From Clostridiaceae bacterium (GTDB lineage Bacteria > Bacillota > Clostridia > Peptostreptococcales > Peptostreptococcaceae): a stretch of 24,758 nucleotides of DNA. The position numbers were made by a program, and so were the translations under genes. The notes under the pieces were generated by a model. That model was not told the origin of the DNA and made no database searches. It was given only the letters and a program-made list of their open reading frames with translations. Shown piece by piece: positions 1-8,155 of the stretch. The stretch spans positions 1-24,758 of the forward strand of contig CABIVQ010000045.1 of NCBI GenBank assembly GCA_902362365.1, given 5' to 3'. Positions within the stretch are counted from its first letter, which is position 1. Every line of letters starts with the position of its first letter.

Positions 1-72
<72 letters not shown>

Positions 73-84
73 AGTTGATGGGCT

Positions 85-246
85 CAGATACTGTTATATA
101 TCTGGCTTTGTTTGGTTGTTTCGATAATTCTTTAATAAGAATTAGTTATATAAATTAACCTACTGTTTAATTTTCAAAGTTCTTAACTGTTTTGTCCTTT
201 TCTTTCGGACAAGTTATACTTTACCATCTTTATAAATTTACGTCAA
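85..246 (-). promoter_or_regulatory. rRNA operon promoter and leader
   Basis: Minus strand. A -35 TTGACG (241-246) and a -10-like TAAAGT (218-223) are separated by 17 bases. Downstream, in transcript order, are a hairpin TTGTCC/GGACAA (192-212), a boxA-like ACTTTGAAAA (171-180) of the kind seen in rRNA antitermination leaders, a hairpin with 7-bp arms (126-143) and a hairpin CAGATA/TATCTG (85-104) just before the 16S gene. The -10 is a weak match, as is common for rRNA promoters; transcription start is not determined. Confidence 0.6.
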
Positions 247-488
247 TACTTTTTATAAACTTTTTTTATTTTTTTATTTTGAGACTTTATTTATTGATAT
301 TATTATCTTATATTACATTGGTATTTGTATATATTTTTCTTACCTTAATATTATTTATCATTTCTATTTTTTTATTCATAAAATATAATCATATTTCATT
401 ATTATATTTATATTATTTATTCAGACTTAATTTTATCTATTAATATTATTTCTAGCTAGTATCTAAATATTTCAATTCAAATCCAATA
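247..488. other. AT-rich spacer between the rRNA operon and metT
   Basis: Extremely AT-rich, mainly T runs and poly-pyrimidine on the + strand. It can be read as a short hydrophobic frame only because TTT/ATT/TTA codons are inevitable here; no ribosome binding site or recognisable gene was seen. Confidence 0.6.
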
Positions 489-526
489 ATAAAAAATGAG
501 TTTCTTAATATTATAAGAAACTCATT
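489..526 (-). terminator. Rho-independent terminator after metT
   Basis: Perfect 13-bp stem (495-507 with 514-526, loop ATATTA), followed on the minus strand by a run of six T (489-494). It lies about 20 bases past the metT stop codon. Confidence 0.85.
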
Positions 527-545
527 ACTATAACTAAATTAATAG

Positions 546-1862
546 TTATGCTACCTTTTTACTTTTCTTACTAGGTTTTAATTTAGGTACCCCAAATACT
601 ATGGCAAGCATTCCAAATATCCCCATTAATCCTGGATAATATAAATAAGGTATTATATCAACTGGAGATATAGATACTAGCCCTGCTGCCGTTAGTAATT
701 GAGCTCCATAAGGGATTATACCTTGCCAGCAAGCTGAAAATATATCTAATATACTTGCTGATCTTCTTGGATCAATTTCAAATTCATCAGCAATGTTTTT
801 AGCTAATGGACCTGCCATTACTATTGCTATTGTATTGTTTGCTGTACATAAATCTACTATACTTGCTAATGCTGCTATACCAACTTCAGCACCTTTTTTA
901 GATTTTATTCTACTGCTTATAAAGTATAATATAAAATCAATTCCACCGTTAAGCTTTATAAGTTCTACTAATCCACCTATAGTTATTGATATCATAGCTA
1001 ACTCAAACATTCCTGACATTCCTGCATTTATAGATTCTATTGCTCCAAATAAATCAAATGAACCTGTGTATATTCCCACTAATGAAGCAAATATAGTCCC
1101 TCCGCTAAGTAAAGCAAAAACATTAGCTCCTAATAATGCACCTATTAATACTACTAAGTACGGAACTATCTTAACTAGTTCATAAGTGTAAACCTCATTT
1201 AATTCTACATTATAACTTGATGTTTTTACTGCAATTAAAATTACTGTTATTATTGCTGCTGGTAATACTATTGAGAAATTAACTTTAAATTTATCTTTTA
1301 ACTCACATCCTTGTGTCCTAACTGCAGCTATAGTTGTATCAGATATCATTGATAAATTATCTCCAAACATAGCTCCACCAACTACAGCACCTAATACTAA
1401 AGCTACAGGTATTCCAGTTGCTTCAGCAACACCTATCCCTATAGGCGCTATTGCTGCTATTGTTCCAACTGATGTTCCCATTGATAAAGAAATAAAACAT
1501 CCTATAAGGAAAAGGCCTACTACAACTAAGTTTGCTGGCAATACAGATAAACTTAAGTTTACTATAGAATCAACTCCTCCTATAGTTTTAGTAACCGTAC
1601 CAAAAGCTCCTGCTAATAAGAATATTATACACATAGATATAATATCTGCGTGACCAGCTCCTTTACAGAATACATCCATTTTTTTATTCATACTTTCTTT
1701 TCTATTTGATAATAGAGCTACTACTGTTGATATTATAAATGCCACAAGTACTGGCATCTTATAAAAATCATCTGTTATAATTCCTGATCCTACAAATAAT
1801 AATAAAAATACAGCTAATGGCAATAATGCAAGTAAATTACCCTTTTTTCTTTCATTTTTCAT
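546..1862 (-). CDS. metT: NhaC-family transporter, probable methionine uptake protein MetT
   Basis: 438-residue polytopic membrane protein of the NhaC Na+/H+ antiporter superfamily: about eleven hydrophobic segments, a Gly-rich conserved stretch (GAVVGGAMFGDNLSMISDTT, about residues 160-179) typical of NhaC proteins, and a basic C-terminal tail. ATG start with the ribosome site AGAGGTGA four bases upstream. Sequence family alone would suggest sodium/proton exchange, but the gene sits directly behind a SAM-I riboswitch. NhaC-type genes under S-box control have been proposed in comparative genomics as methionine transporters (MetT), so I infer methionine or a related sulfur compound as substrate, probably Na+- or H+-coupled. 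Single-gene transcription unit between its own riboswitch/promoter and terminator. Family is certain; the methionine role rests on regulation. Confidence 0.82.
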   Translation of the reverse strand: MKNERKKGNLLALLPLAVFLLLFVGSGIITDDFYKMPVLVAFIISTVVALLSNRKESMNKKMDVFCKGAGHADIISMCIIFLLAGAFGTVTKTIGGVDSIVNLSLSVLPANLVVVGLFLIGCFISLSMGTSVGTIAAIAPIGIGVAEATGIPVALVLGAVVGGAMFGDNLSMISDTTIAAVRTQGCELKDKFKVNFSIVLPAAIITVILIAVKTSSYNVELNEVYTYELVKIVPYLVVLIGALLGANVFALLSGGTIFASLVGIYTGSFDLFGAIESINAGMSGMFELAMISITIGGLVELIKLNGGIDFILYFISSRIKSKKGAEVGIAALASIVDLCTANNTIAIVMAGPLAKNIADEFEIDPRRSASILDIFSACWQGIIPYGAQLLTAAGLVSISPVDIIPYLYYPGLMGIFGMLAIVFGVPKLKPSKKSKKVA

Positions 1863-1899
1863 ATAATCACCTCTTCTTGACTCAGTTTATTTAATAAAT

Positions 1900-1928
1900 T
1901 ATTAAAGCCTGAGCATAAACTCAGGCTT
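1900..1928 (-). terminator. Expression-platform terminator of the SAM riboswitch
   Basis: Nine-bp stem (1905-1913 with 1920-1928, loop of six) containing GCCTGAG/CTCAGGC, followed on the minus strand by a U-containing tail (TTTAATAATTT). It lies between the aptamer and the metT start, as expected for SAM-induced termination. The U tract is interrupted, so efficiency is uncertain. Confidence 0.8.
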
Positions 1929-2046
1929 ACTTATCCAATAATGTTTATCTCCCAGTAAAATACTGCAGGATTTAGCACCATTACATATAATTATGCTGGT
2001 TGCTGGGTTTCAACGGGCCAGTCCCTCCACCTCTCTTGATAAAAGT
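1926..2046 (-). promoter_or_regulatory. SAM-I (S-box) riboswitch aptamer
   Basis: Minus-strand sequence contains the S-box core in order: TTATCAAGAGAGGTGGAGGG, ACTGGCCC, GAAACCCAGCAACC, a variable P3 arm (GGTGCTAAATCC), and the closing GGATAAG that pairs with the initial TTATC to form P1. These are the conserved elements of the SAM-I riboswitch, including the AGAGAGG and CAGCAACC motifs. High SAM should stabilise the aptamer and allow the downstream terminator (1905-1928) to form, switching off metT. Confidence 0.95.
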
Positions 2047-2070
2047 ATTTGCTATTAACTTTACAATAAG

Positions 2071-2099
2071 ATATTACGATATTTTATTACAAAAGTCAA
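2071..2099 (-). promoter_or_regulatory. Promoter for riboswitch-metT transcript
   Basis: TTGACT (-35, 2094-2099) and TAATAT (-10, 2071-2076) separated by 17 bases on the minus strand, about 25 bases before the first base of the aptamer. Close to sigma-A consensus. Confidence 0.75.
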
Positions 2100-2203
2100 G
2101 TTGTTTTTTAAATTTTCTTAAATTTTACAATAATTAATCAAATTATTATTATTTAGAAATTTTAATTGAAATTATTCTAAATTTAATTATTAATTAATAT
2201 AAC

Positions 2204-3172
2204 TTACTTATTTTCATATAACTCACAATCTATAAGCTGTAAATTATATCTTCTTATAAGATTTATAAGTATATCCGCATATATCTTATTTCCATATTTG
2301 TCTTCTTTAGTACTATAACCTGCATCTTCTAAAGCTTGAGCTTGTGAAGTATAGTGTTTAGCTGAAAACAATCCACTCTTTTCATACCTAGGATTTTCTT
2401 TTAAAAATTTCCCATGATCTTTTATTGATTCATCAATGGAGGAATAAGACCTAAAAGCAGCTACAATTTTATCATCATAATTCTCAGAAGTCGTCATATT
2501 TACACTATCACCATTCCATGATGAATCTGCCTTTATTCCAAATAAATTATTACCATTCTTAGCCAATTCTGAATTCCCCCATCCAGACTCCAGTATACAT
2601 TGACCTATTGTTATAGATGGTAAAATTCCATACTCTTCATAATTTTTTATAGCTATATTTTTTATTTTATTTATAAAAACAACTTCAGGACTTTTTTCAT
2701 TTAATTTTTTATTCCCTAAAAATACATATTCCAAATTTTTTAAATTTTTCTTCACCTCTGATTTTTGATTTTCAGTGAAGTTATGTTTCTCCAAAATTTC
2801 ATCTAAAGTATGTAATGTGTAATTCCATTCTCCAAATTTATCTTTTGAATATTTTATGAATTTTTTAGCCCTACTTAAGGCATCACTCTTTTTTACGCCA
2901 CTTAAATCACCATTATATATGATCATATCTACAGCAAGTAGCTCTTTCCAATTAAGTTGTATTTTCTCCTTACCTACCTCGTCTGCTACGTCCATATAAA
3001 ATTCTATCTTAGAATCCTCTATATTTTTTGCCATATACATTTCTTTTGCATATTTTAATCCTGCTAGTAAAACTAATATAAATAAGAAACTAAAAAGTGT
3101 AGAAAAAATCCTTTTTAACTTTTTATTTTTACTCTTTCTACCTTTCAGATGTTTAATTTTTTTATTCCCCAT
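2204..3172 (-). CDS. Membrane-anchored GH73-type endo-beta-N-acetylglucosaminidase
   Basis: 322 residues. A very basic N-terminus (residues 1-22) is followed by one hydrophobic segment (about 23-40) with no cleavage site seen, so it is probably an outward-facing membrane anchor. A helical, charged region spans 50-165, and the C-terminal glucosaminidase domain about 168-310. Catalytic Glu195 lies in ILPSITIGQCILESGWGNS, followed by LAKNGNNLFGIKA, the hallmark of GH73/FlgJ-type enzymes that cleave the GlcNAc-MurNAc backbone of peptidoglycan. The C-terminal YADILINLIRRYNL is the usual end of the domain. Ribosome site AAGGAGGGG precedes the ATG. It is monocistronic; no strong terminator was seen, only an AT-only hairpin around 2153-2182. 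Role inferred: cell-wall turnover in growth, division or sporulation; which one is not shown by the sequence. Confidence 0.85.
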   Translation of the reverse strand: MGNKKIKHLKGRKSKNKKLKRIFSTLFSFLFILVLLAGLKYAKEMYMAKNIEDSKIEFYMDVADEVGKEKIQLNWKELLAVDMIIYNGDLSGVKKSDALSRAKKFIKYSKDKFGEWNYTLHTLDEILEKHNFTENQKSEVKKNLKNLEYVFLGNKKLNEKSPEVVFINKIKNIAIKNYEEYGILPSITIGQCILESGWGNSELAKNGNNLFGIKADSSWNGDSVNMTTSENYDDKIVAAFRSYSSIDESIKDHGKFLKENPRYEKSGLFSAKHYTSQAQALEDAGYSTKEDKYGNKIYADILINLIRRYNLQLIDCELYENK

Positions 3173-3192
3173 AACCCCTCCTTATTATATTC

Positions 3193-3222
3193 TTGACTTG
3201 TAATACTATAGTTATCTATAAG
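3193..3222 (+). promoter_or_regulatory. Candidate promoter for the Cys/Asn-rich protein gene
   Basis: TTGACT (3193-3198) and TATAAG (3217-3222) with an 18-base gap on the + strand, about 140 bases before the gene. Closer to the gene is CATATTA (3312-3318), which could resemble a -10 of a forespore sigma factor, but no matching -35 could be made out. Which one is used is unknown. Confidence 0.35.
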
Positions 3223-3360
3223 TTTCTTTATTCTATCATAAAATAAAAACTCGAATAATGTTTTCTATAATCTAAATACTATATATTTTTTAACTTTTCA
3301 TCTATTATAATCATATTATTTATCAGAATACTATATTTTCGAAAGAGAGGCTTCTATGTT

Positions 3361-3729
3361 ATGCCCCAAAATAACTATAAAGAATTTGTATTTTGTAATA
3401 AATGTCATAATTATCCTTGCCATTGTAAAAAAAATGAAGTCATAAATATGTATAAACGACCTAATAATTATTATAATACCACAACTAACAATGAGCAAAA
3501 TAATTGCTCTATTGTACAAAAGACAGATAACGCTTATTCAACAAACACTATATACTACAATAAATTTTGTAAAAAAAGACCTAGAAGGCAAAATAATAAA
3601 TTTTACAAAGCAAATTGTAATACAAACAATTGTAACATCAATAACTGTAATATGAATAGTTGTAATCCTAATCGTAGAAGAGGTTTTTGTGGTCTAAGTT
3701 GGTTATTGTTATTCCTATTCTTCTTATAA
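3361..3729 (+). CDS. Small Cys/Asn-rich protein with hydrophobic tail, function unknown
   Basis: 122 residues, not recognised as any named family. Four parts can be seen: an N-terminal cysteine cluster (Cys12, 15, 20, 22; CNKCHNYPCHC) that could bind metal; a long Asn/Thr/Tyr-rich, disorder-like middle with basic patches (KKRPRRQ, around 72-78); four tandem pentapeptides CNxNN (residues 86-105); and RRR followed by a fully hydrophobic C-terminus GFCGLSWLLLFLFFL that ends at the stop. Start ATG chosen because GAGAGG lies 10 bases upstream; an ATG five bases earlier is in another frame and ends after about 30 codons. It is transcribed opposite to both neighbours. Cys-rich, Asn-rich composition and a hydrophobic C-terminus are features of some clostridial spore-surface proteins, so a spore role is possible but is only inference. 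Confidence 0.7.
   Translation: MPQNNYKEFVFCNKCHNYPCHCKKNEVINMYKRPNNYYNTTTNNEQNNCSIVQKTDNAYSTNTIYYNKFCKKRPRRQNNKFYKANCNTNNCNINNCNMNSCNPNRRRGFCGLSWLLLFLFFL
3616..3675 (+). repeat. Four tandem 15-bp repeats encoding CNxNN
   Basis: Units at 3616, 3631, 3646 and 3661, each beginning TGTAAY and encoding CNTNN, CNINN, CNMNS and CNPNR. The unit is exactly five codons, so copy-number change would stay in frame. Confidence 0.85.
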
Positions 3730-3734
3730 AAATA

Positions 3735-3775
3735 AAAGCTATAATCCTAGAGTTTATATCTAGGATTATAGCTTT
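3735..3775. terminator. Bidirectional terminator
   Basis: Perfect 17-bp stem (3735-3751 with 3759-3775, loop of seven) with T runs on both sides. It sits between the convergent ends of the Cys/Asn-rich gene (+) and potD (-), and can serve both. Confidence 0.9.
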
Positions 3776-3779
3776 TTAT

Positions 3780-4835
3780 CTATTCACATTTTACTTCTAT
3801 CCATGCATTATCATATAATCTTAATGTATTTGCATCTAAATCAGAAAACACTTCACTTTTATCAATTACTTCTTGAGAAGGATTCATTATAGGATCATCT
3901 GTATAATCTTCTCCTAATATGTCTATGGCTCCTGTATTTGGTGTTGAATACCAAATATATTCAACATTTACAGCCGCATTTTCTGGATCTAACATAAAAT
4001 TTATAAATTTTTCTGCGTAATCTTTATTTTCAGCTGTTTTAGGTATACACATAGCATCTATCCATCTATTTGTACCTTCTTTTGGAACTGAATAAGCTAA
4101 ATCATCATTACTTTCTATTAATGTAATTGCATCTCCTGAGTAAACTATTCCCATAGCAGATTCACCTGCTACTAATCTATCTTTACCATCATCATTAACA
4201 TAAGATTGAACTATAGGCTTTTGTGCCATAAGTTGTTCTTTAGCTTCTTCTATTTCTTTAGGATTAGTTGAGTTCATAGAATATCCTAACCTTTTTAAAG
4301 ATATTCCCATACTATCTCTAACAGAGTCAAGCATTTGAATTTCACCTGCATACTTTTTATTCCAAAGTACATCCCAACTTTTCACATCTTCTTCATCTAC
4401 AACGTTTTTGTTATATACTATTCCAAAAGTTCCCCATAAATAAGGCACGCTATGTTTATCACCGTTATCATACGCTGCATTTCTAAAATCTTCATCTATA
4501 TATTTGTAGTTAGGTATATTACTATAATCAATTTCTTCTAACATATTTTCATTTATCATTTTTTCAACCATATAATCTGATGGGAATACCAAATCATATT
4601 TCGTACTTCCACTCTTAACCTTTTGATACATAGATTCATTTGTATCATAAGTCTCATAAACTACTTTTATTCCCGTTTCCTCTTCAAACTTAGTTATTAA
4701 GCCTTCATCTATATAGTCACCCACATTATATACATTGAGAACTTGATTAGATGGCTTAGAAGTACCACATCCAACTAATAATGTAGAGGCTAGTGTAAAT
4801 ATCGTAGCTAAAGATATAAACTTTTTAGACTTCAT
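3780..4835 (-). CDS. potD: Spermidine/putrescine ABC transporter, substrate-binding lipoprotein PotD
   Basis: 351 residues. Lipoprotein signal peptide MKSKKFISLATIFTLASTLL with lipobox LVGC, giving lipid-modified Cys23 and anchoring outside the membrane. The rest matches the PotD/PotF fold: VYNVGDYIDEGLITKFEEET near the start, YDLVFPSDYMVEKM, the VPYLWGTFGIVYN motif, and a conserved late stretch around WIDAMCIPKTA and EYIWYSTPN. Start placed at 4835 because GAGGAGGG lies just before this ATG; the in-frame TTG fifteen bases upstream lies inside that ribosome site and is unlikely. Last gene of the XRE-potABCD operon, starting 26 bases after potC, and ends at the bidirectional hairpin. Ligand preference (spermidine versus putrescine) cannot be read reliably from sequence. 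Confidence 0.93.
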   Translation of the reverse strand: MKSKKFISLATIFTLASTLLVGCGTSKPSNQVLNVYNVGDYIDEGLITKFEEETGIKVVYETYDTNESMYQKVKSGSTKYDLVFPSDYMVEKMINENMLEEIDYSNIPNYKYIDEDFRNAAYDNGDKHSVPYLWGTFGIVYNKNVVDEEDVKSWDVLWNKKYAGEIQMLDSVRDSMGISLKRLGYSMNSTNPKEIEEAKEQLMAQKPIVQSYVNDDGKDRLVAGESAMGIVYSGDAITLIESNDDLAYSVPKEGTNRWIDAMCIPKTAENKDYAEKFINFMLDPENAAVNVEYIWYSTPNTGAIDILGEDYTDDPIMNPSQEVIDKSEVFSDLDANTLRLYDNAWIEVKCE

Positions 4836-4861
4836 ATTCACCCTCCTCAAAATAATTTATC

Positions 4862-5644
4862 TTAATTACTTATTACTGTTTTTTTATCTCCATTTACATT
4901 GGCTAAAATTAATAAAGTTAATACCACAACAAACATAATTGTTGACAATGCATTAATTTCAGGACTTATTCCTCTTCTAGTCATCGAGTATATTTCAATA
5001 GATAAGTTACTAACACCATTTCCTGCTGCAAAGAAACTTATTACAAAATCATCTATAGACATAGTAAATGCGATTAACATACCTGATATTATTCCTGGCT
5101 TTATTTGAGGTATTATTACTTTTTGTAAAGCATACATTGGTGTTGCACCTAAATCCATTGCTGCTTCCTCAATATTAGCTGGTAGTTGCTTCAGTTTTGG
5201 TAAAACCGAAAGTATTACATATGGAATATTAAATACTATATGCGAAAGTAAAATAGTTTTAAATCCAAATTCCACATTAATAAATACAAATAATGTCATT
5301 AAAGATACCCCAGTTACAACATCAGGGTTTAATATTGGAAGATTATTTATACTCAATAGCGTACTTTTTAATTTTCCTTTTCTCATATTATGTATTCCAA
5401 TTGCTGTAATTGTACCTATTATAGTAGCCACTACTGAGGCTATTACTGCTATAACAACAGTATAAAATAAAGCAGTCATTATTCTCTCATCTTGGAATAA
5501 GCTCTCATACCATTTTAAAGTAAATCCTTCCCATTTACCCATTGATTTAGAGTCATTAAATGAGAAAACTGCTAGTGCAAGTATTGGTGCATATAAAAAT
5601 ATAAACACCAATGTTAAATATATATTAGACGTTAGTTTCTTTAT
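4862..5644 (-). CDS. potC: Polyamine ABC transporter permease PotC, apparent AUA start
   Basis: 260 residues if begun at the AUA codon 5642-5644. Six membrane segments and the EAA loop EEAAMDLGATPMYALQKVIIPQIKPGI identify the PotC-type binding-protein-dependent permease; FSFNDSKSMGKWEGFTLKWY is typical of PotC. The first canonical-type start in frame is a TTG at 5611, which has no ribosome site and would cut off the start of the first helix. Reading further back gives KKLTSNIYLTLVFIFLYAPI, the usual N-terminus of PotC, preceded by ATA, with a GGCGGTGG purine block nine bases upstream inside the end of potB. The ATA overlaps the potB stop by two bases, as a normal ATG would. An ATT one codon earlier is a second possibility. 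Function is secure; the start codon is inference. Confidence 0.88.
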   Translation of the reverse strand: MKKLTSNIYLTLVFIFLYAPILALAVFSFNDSKSMGKWEGFTLKWYESLFQDERIMTALFYTVVIAVIASVVATIIGTITAIGIHNMRKGKLKSTLLSINNLPILNPDVVTGVSLMTLFVFINVEFGFKTILLSHIVFNIPYVILSVLPKLKQLPANIEEAAMDLGATPMYALQKVIIPQIKPGIISGMLIAFTMSIDDFVISFFAAGNGVSNLSIEIYSMTRRGISPEINALSTIMFVVVLTLLILANVNGDKKTVISN

Positions 5645-6483
5645 AATATTAATCCACCGCCTTCTTTACCAGATTCATTTCCAAATTTATTCATAAATGC
5701 CATAGACAGTAGAATTAATATCATCATAAAAATCGATACGGCAGAACCAAAATGCCAATCTCCAACTGTCATAAATTGCTGTTCAATTAAATTTCCAACC
5801 AGCATTACTTTTCCTCCACCTAGTAATTTTGAAATTACAAAAGTGGATACTGCTGGCATAAATACCATAGTTATACCAGATACTATACCAGGTACACTTA
5901 AAGGCAATATTATTTTAGTAAAAACTTGGAAGCTATTTGCCCCTAAGTCTTTCGCTGCATTAATTAAGTCTTTATCCATTTTTGATAGTATTGTATATAT
6001 CGGAAGTACCATAAATGGTAAAAAGTTATACACCATACCTAATAATACGGCTGTGTTTGTATATAAAATATTTATAGGGTTAAACCCTAAGGTCGTAAGA
6101 ACTGTATTAATAAATCCATTTTTACCTAGAATAGCCATCCAAGCATAAGTTCTCAGTAAAAAATTCATCCACATTGGAAGTATGAAAAGTAATATAAGTA
6201 TACCTTGTCTGCTTACCTTTGCTTTTGAAATTATATAAGCTGTAGGATATCCTATTAATATACATAGTATTGTTGACACTAAAGCTAACCATAGAGAACG
6301 TGCAAATACCTTAAAGAATATCGGATCCATTAATCTTTGAAAATTCTCTAACGAAAATATATATTGACAATTTTCTTCTTTTGTAAATCCAAAGAATACT
6401 ATTAGTAATAAAGGAATCACTATAAAAATCATACTCCATACAACATAAGGAGAAGCTAAGTATGAATTAGATTTTCTTTTCAT
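5641..6483 (-). CDS. potB: Polyamine ABC transporter permease PotB
   Basis: 280 residues, about six membrane segments, basic N-terminus [20 protein letters not shown]. The EAA-type cytoplasmic loop INAAKDLGANSFQVFTKIILPLSVPGI, which docks to the ATPase PotA, and LRTYAWMAILGKNGFINTVL are characteristic of PotB. It pairs with PotC to form the membrane channel for polyamine import. Its ATG overlaps the potA stop by one base (TAATG), so translation is probably coupled; its own stop overlaps the inferred potC start. Length is normal for the family. Confidence 0.93.
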   Translation of the reverse strand: MKRKSNSYLASPYVVWSMIFIVIPLLLIVFFGFTKEENCQYIFSLENFQRLMDPIFFKVFARSLWLALVSTILCILIGYPTAYIISKAKVSRQGILILLFILPMWMNFLLRTYAWMAILGKNGFINTVLTTLGFNPINILYTNTAVLLGMVYNFLPFMVLPIYTILSKMDKDLINAAKDLGANSFQVFTKIILPLSVPGIVSGITMVFMPAVSTFVISKLLGGGKVMLVGNLIEQQFMTVGDWHFGSAVSIFMMILILLSMAFMNKFGNESGKEGGGLIL

Positions 6484-7529
6484 TATGCTTCACTTACCTT
6501 TTTCATTATATGAATGTCTTCTGGATATATATCCATACCAAGTTCTTCTCCTACCTTGGCACTTTGAGTATTATGAATTATCCATTTTCTACCATTTTCA
6601 TTTACTTCTATTTCATAATGTACACCTTTGAATACAACAGATGTAACTATTCCTATTAGCATCCCTTCATTTGCAGCAGTCATTTTTATATCTTCAGGTC
6701 TAATTACGACATCTATATTTTCATCCTTGTCAAATCCTTTATCTACACAATCAAAATTCTTGCCACAGAATTCAACTTTATAATCATCATGCATAATTCC
6801 ATCAAATATGTTACTTTCACCTATAAACCTAGCAACAAATGCATTCTCAGGTTCATTATATATATCTTCTGGTGTACCCATTTGTTGTATCTTACCTTTG
6901 TTCATAACAACTATTGTATCAGACATAGTTAATGCTTCTTCTTGGTCATGAGTTACAAATATAAATGTAATCCCAAGTTTTTGCTGTATCTTTTTTAATT
7001 CAGTTTGCATCTCTTGTCTTAGCTTTAAGTCTAGTGCTCCAAGTGGCTCATCTAGTAAAAGCACCTTAGGCTCATTCACCAAAGCTCTCGCTATAGCAAT
7101 CCTTTGTTGTTGACCTCCACTTAAAGAATCTACACTTCTTTTTTCAAAACCTTCAAGAGCTACTAATTTAAGCATTTCTTTTACTTTTCTATCTATATCA
7201 TCTTTAGGCATTTTTTTAATTTTTAATCCAAATGCTATATTTTCATAAATATTCATATGTGGAAATAAAGCGTATTTTTGGAATACAGTATTTACTGCTC
7301 TCTCATATGGAGGGATATTATTCATATCCTTATTTTCAAATAATACCTTTCCATCGTCAGCATACTCAAATCCAGCTATAATTTTTAATGTAGTAGTTTT
7401 ACCACATCCACTTGGGCCTAATAATGTTAAAAACTCATTTTTCTTTATATCTAAATTTAAACCATCTAAAACTGTATTATCTTCATACGTTTTAGATATT
7501 CCCTGTAAACTTATTATATTATCTTTCAA
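6483..7529 (-). CDS. potA: Polyamine ABC transporter ATP-binding protein PotA
   Basis: 348 residues. Walker [10 protein letters not shown] (38-46), Q-loop in [11 protein letters not shown] (around 84), signature LSGGQQQR (136-143), Walker B VLLLDEP (156-162), H-loop His194 in VTHDQEEA, and a C-terminal TOBE regulatory domain (about 265-346), matching PotA in order and length. It powers PotBC. The start is TTG at 7529, with AGAGGTG eight bases upstream and 18 bases after the regulator's stop; no ATG start fits. The low-efficiency TTG may help set subunit ratio, but that is speculation. Confidence 0.95.
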   Translation of the reverse strand: MKDNIISLQGISKTYEDNTVLDGLNLDIKKNEFLTLLGPSGCGKTTTLKIIAGFEYADDGKVLFENKDMNNIPPYERAVNTVFQKYALFPHMNIYENIAFGLKIKKMPKDDIDRKVKEMLKLVALEGFEKRSVDSLSGGQQQRIAIARALVNEPKVLLLDEPLGALDLKLRQEMQTELKKIQQKLGITFIFVTHDQEEALTMSDTIVVMNKGKIQQMGTPEDIYNEPENAFVARFIGESNIFDGIMHDDYKVEFCGKNFDCVDKGFDKDENIDVVIRPEDIKMTAANEGMLIGIVTSVVFKGVHYEIEVNENGRKWIIHNTQSAKVGEELGMDIYPEDIHIMKKVSEA

Positions 7530-7547
7530 TTATATAGCACCTCTTTT

Positions 7548-8087
7548 CTAAAATGATGGTGGAGTACTTACCCAAACCACTCTAGCTTCCTTTTTACCAA
7601 CATTAGATATGTAATGATTAGCCCTAGGCTTAAAGTAGAAACTCTCTCCCTTTTTAACTTTACTTTTTTTATCTCCTATATGCACGTATATAGAACCAGC
7701 AAGAACATACCCAAATTCTTCACCTTCATGGGGCTTTTCTTCTTTATACTGCCCACCTGGGTATAATGTTATTATTATAGGTTCCATTTGGTTTTTTTGT
7801 GAATTAGGTATTAACCATTTTAATTTATATTTCAATTCTTCATCTTCAGTTTCAAACATATCATCTTTTGTAAATGATATTCTCTCATCGTCTATCTCAT
7901 TAAAAAACTCTCTTAAGTTCGTTCCTAAAATTTCTAGTATATCTATAAGAGTAGCTATGGACGGTGATGTTAAATTATTTTCAACTTGAGAAATAAAACC
8001 CTTTGATAGTTCACATCTATTAGCTAATTCTTCCTGGGTCAACTGTTTTTCTATTCTCATTCTCTTGATTTTTTCACCTATATCCAT
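7548..8087 (-). CDS. XRE-cupin transcriptional regulator of the pot operon
   Basis: 179 residues. An XRE-type helix-turn-helix (about 5-60; TQEELANRCELSKGFISQVE is the recognition region) is joined to a C-terminal cupin domain (about 105-175; KPHEGEEFGYVLAGSIYVHIG and the closing ESFYFKPRANHYISNV). This layout is that of PuuR-like regulators that sense small molecules through the cupin. It is the first gene of the operon, 18 bases before potA, so it probably regulates its own transcription and that of potABCD; polyamine as effector is inferred from context. Strong ribosome site GAGGAGGTG before the ATG. A repeated CTAAACA motif just upstream is a candidate operator. Confidence 0.88.
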   Translation of the reverse strand: MDIGEKIKRMRIEKQLTQEELANRCELSKGFISQVENNLTSPSIATLIDILEILGTNLREFFNEIDDERISFTKDDMFETEDEELKYKLKWLIPNSQKNQMEPIIITLYPGGQYKEEKPHEGEEFGYVLAGSIYVHIGDKKSKVKKGESFYFKPRANHYISNVGKKEARVVWVSTPPSF

Positions 8088-8117
8088 ATTTACACCTCCT
8101 CATTTTCGTTATAATTA

Positions 8118-8146
8118 CTAAACATTCAGTTTAAAATTTCTAAACA
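8118..8146 (-). promoter_or_regulatory. Candidate operator of the XRE-cupin regulator
   Basis: TGTTTAG (minus strand) occurs twice, at 8140-8146 and 8118-8124, with starts exactly 22 bases apart, about two helical turns. GTTTA and TAAAC (8129-8145) also form an inverted pair. The block lies just downstream of the -10, where a bound repressor would block early transcription. Confidence 0.45.
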
Positions 8147-8155
8147 ACAAAAGTT

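Noticed and set aside
192..443. Plus-strand hydrophobic frame upstream of the rRNA operon
   Set aside because: Begins inside the rRNA leader/promoter, consists of Phe/Tyr/Ile/Leu codons forced by T-rich DNA, and has no ribosome site.
793..1185. Plus-strand frame opposite metT
   Set aside because: Lies fully antisense to a well-conserved transporter gene; a mirror of its codon pattern.
3331..3519. Minus-strand frame opposite the Cys/Asn-rich gene
   Set aside because: The plus-strand gene has the ribosome site, terminator and patterned repeats; the minus frame has none of these.
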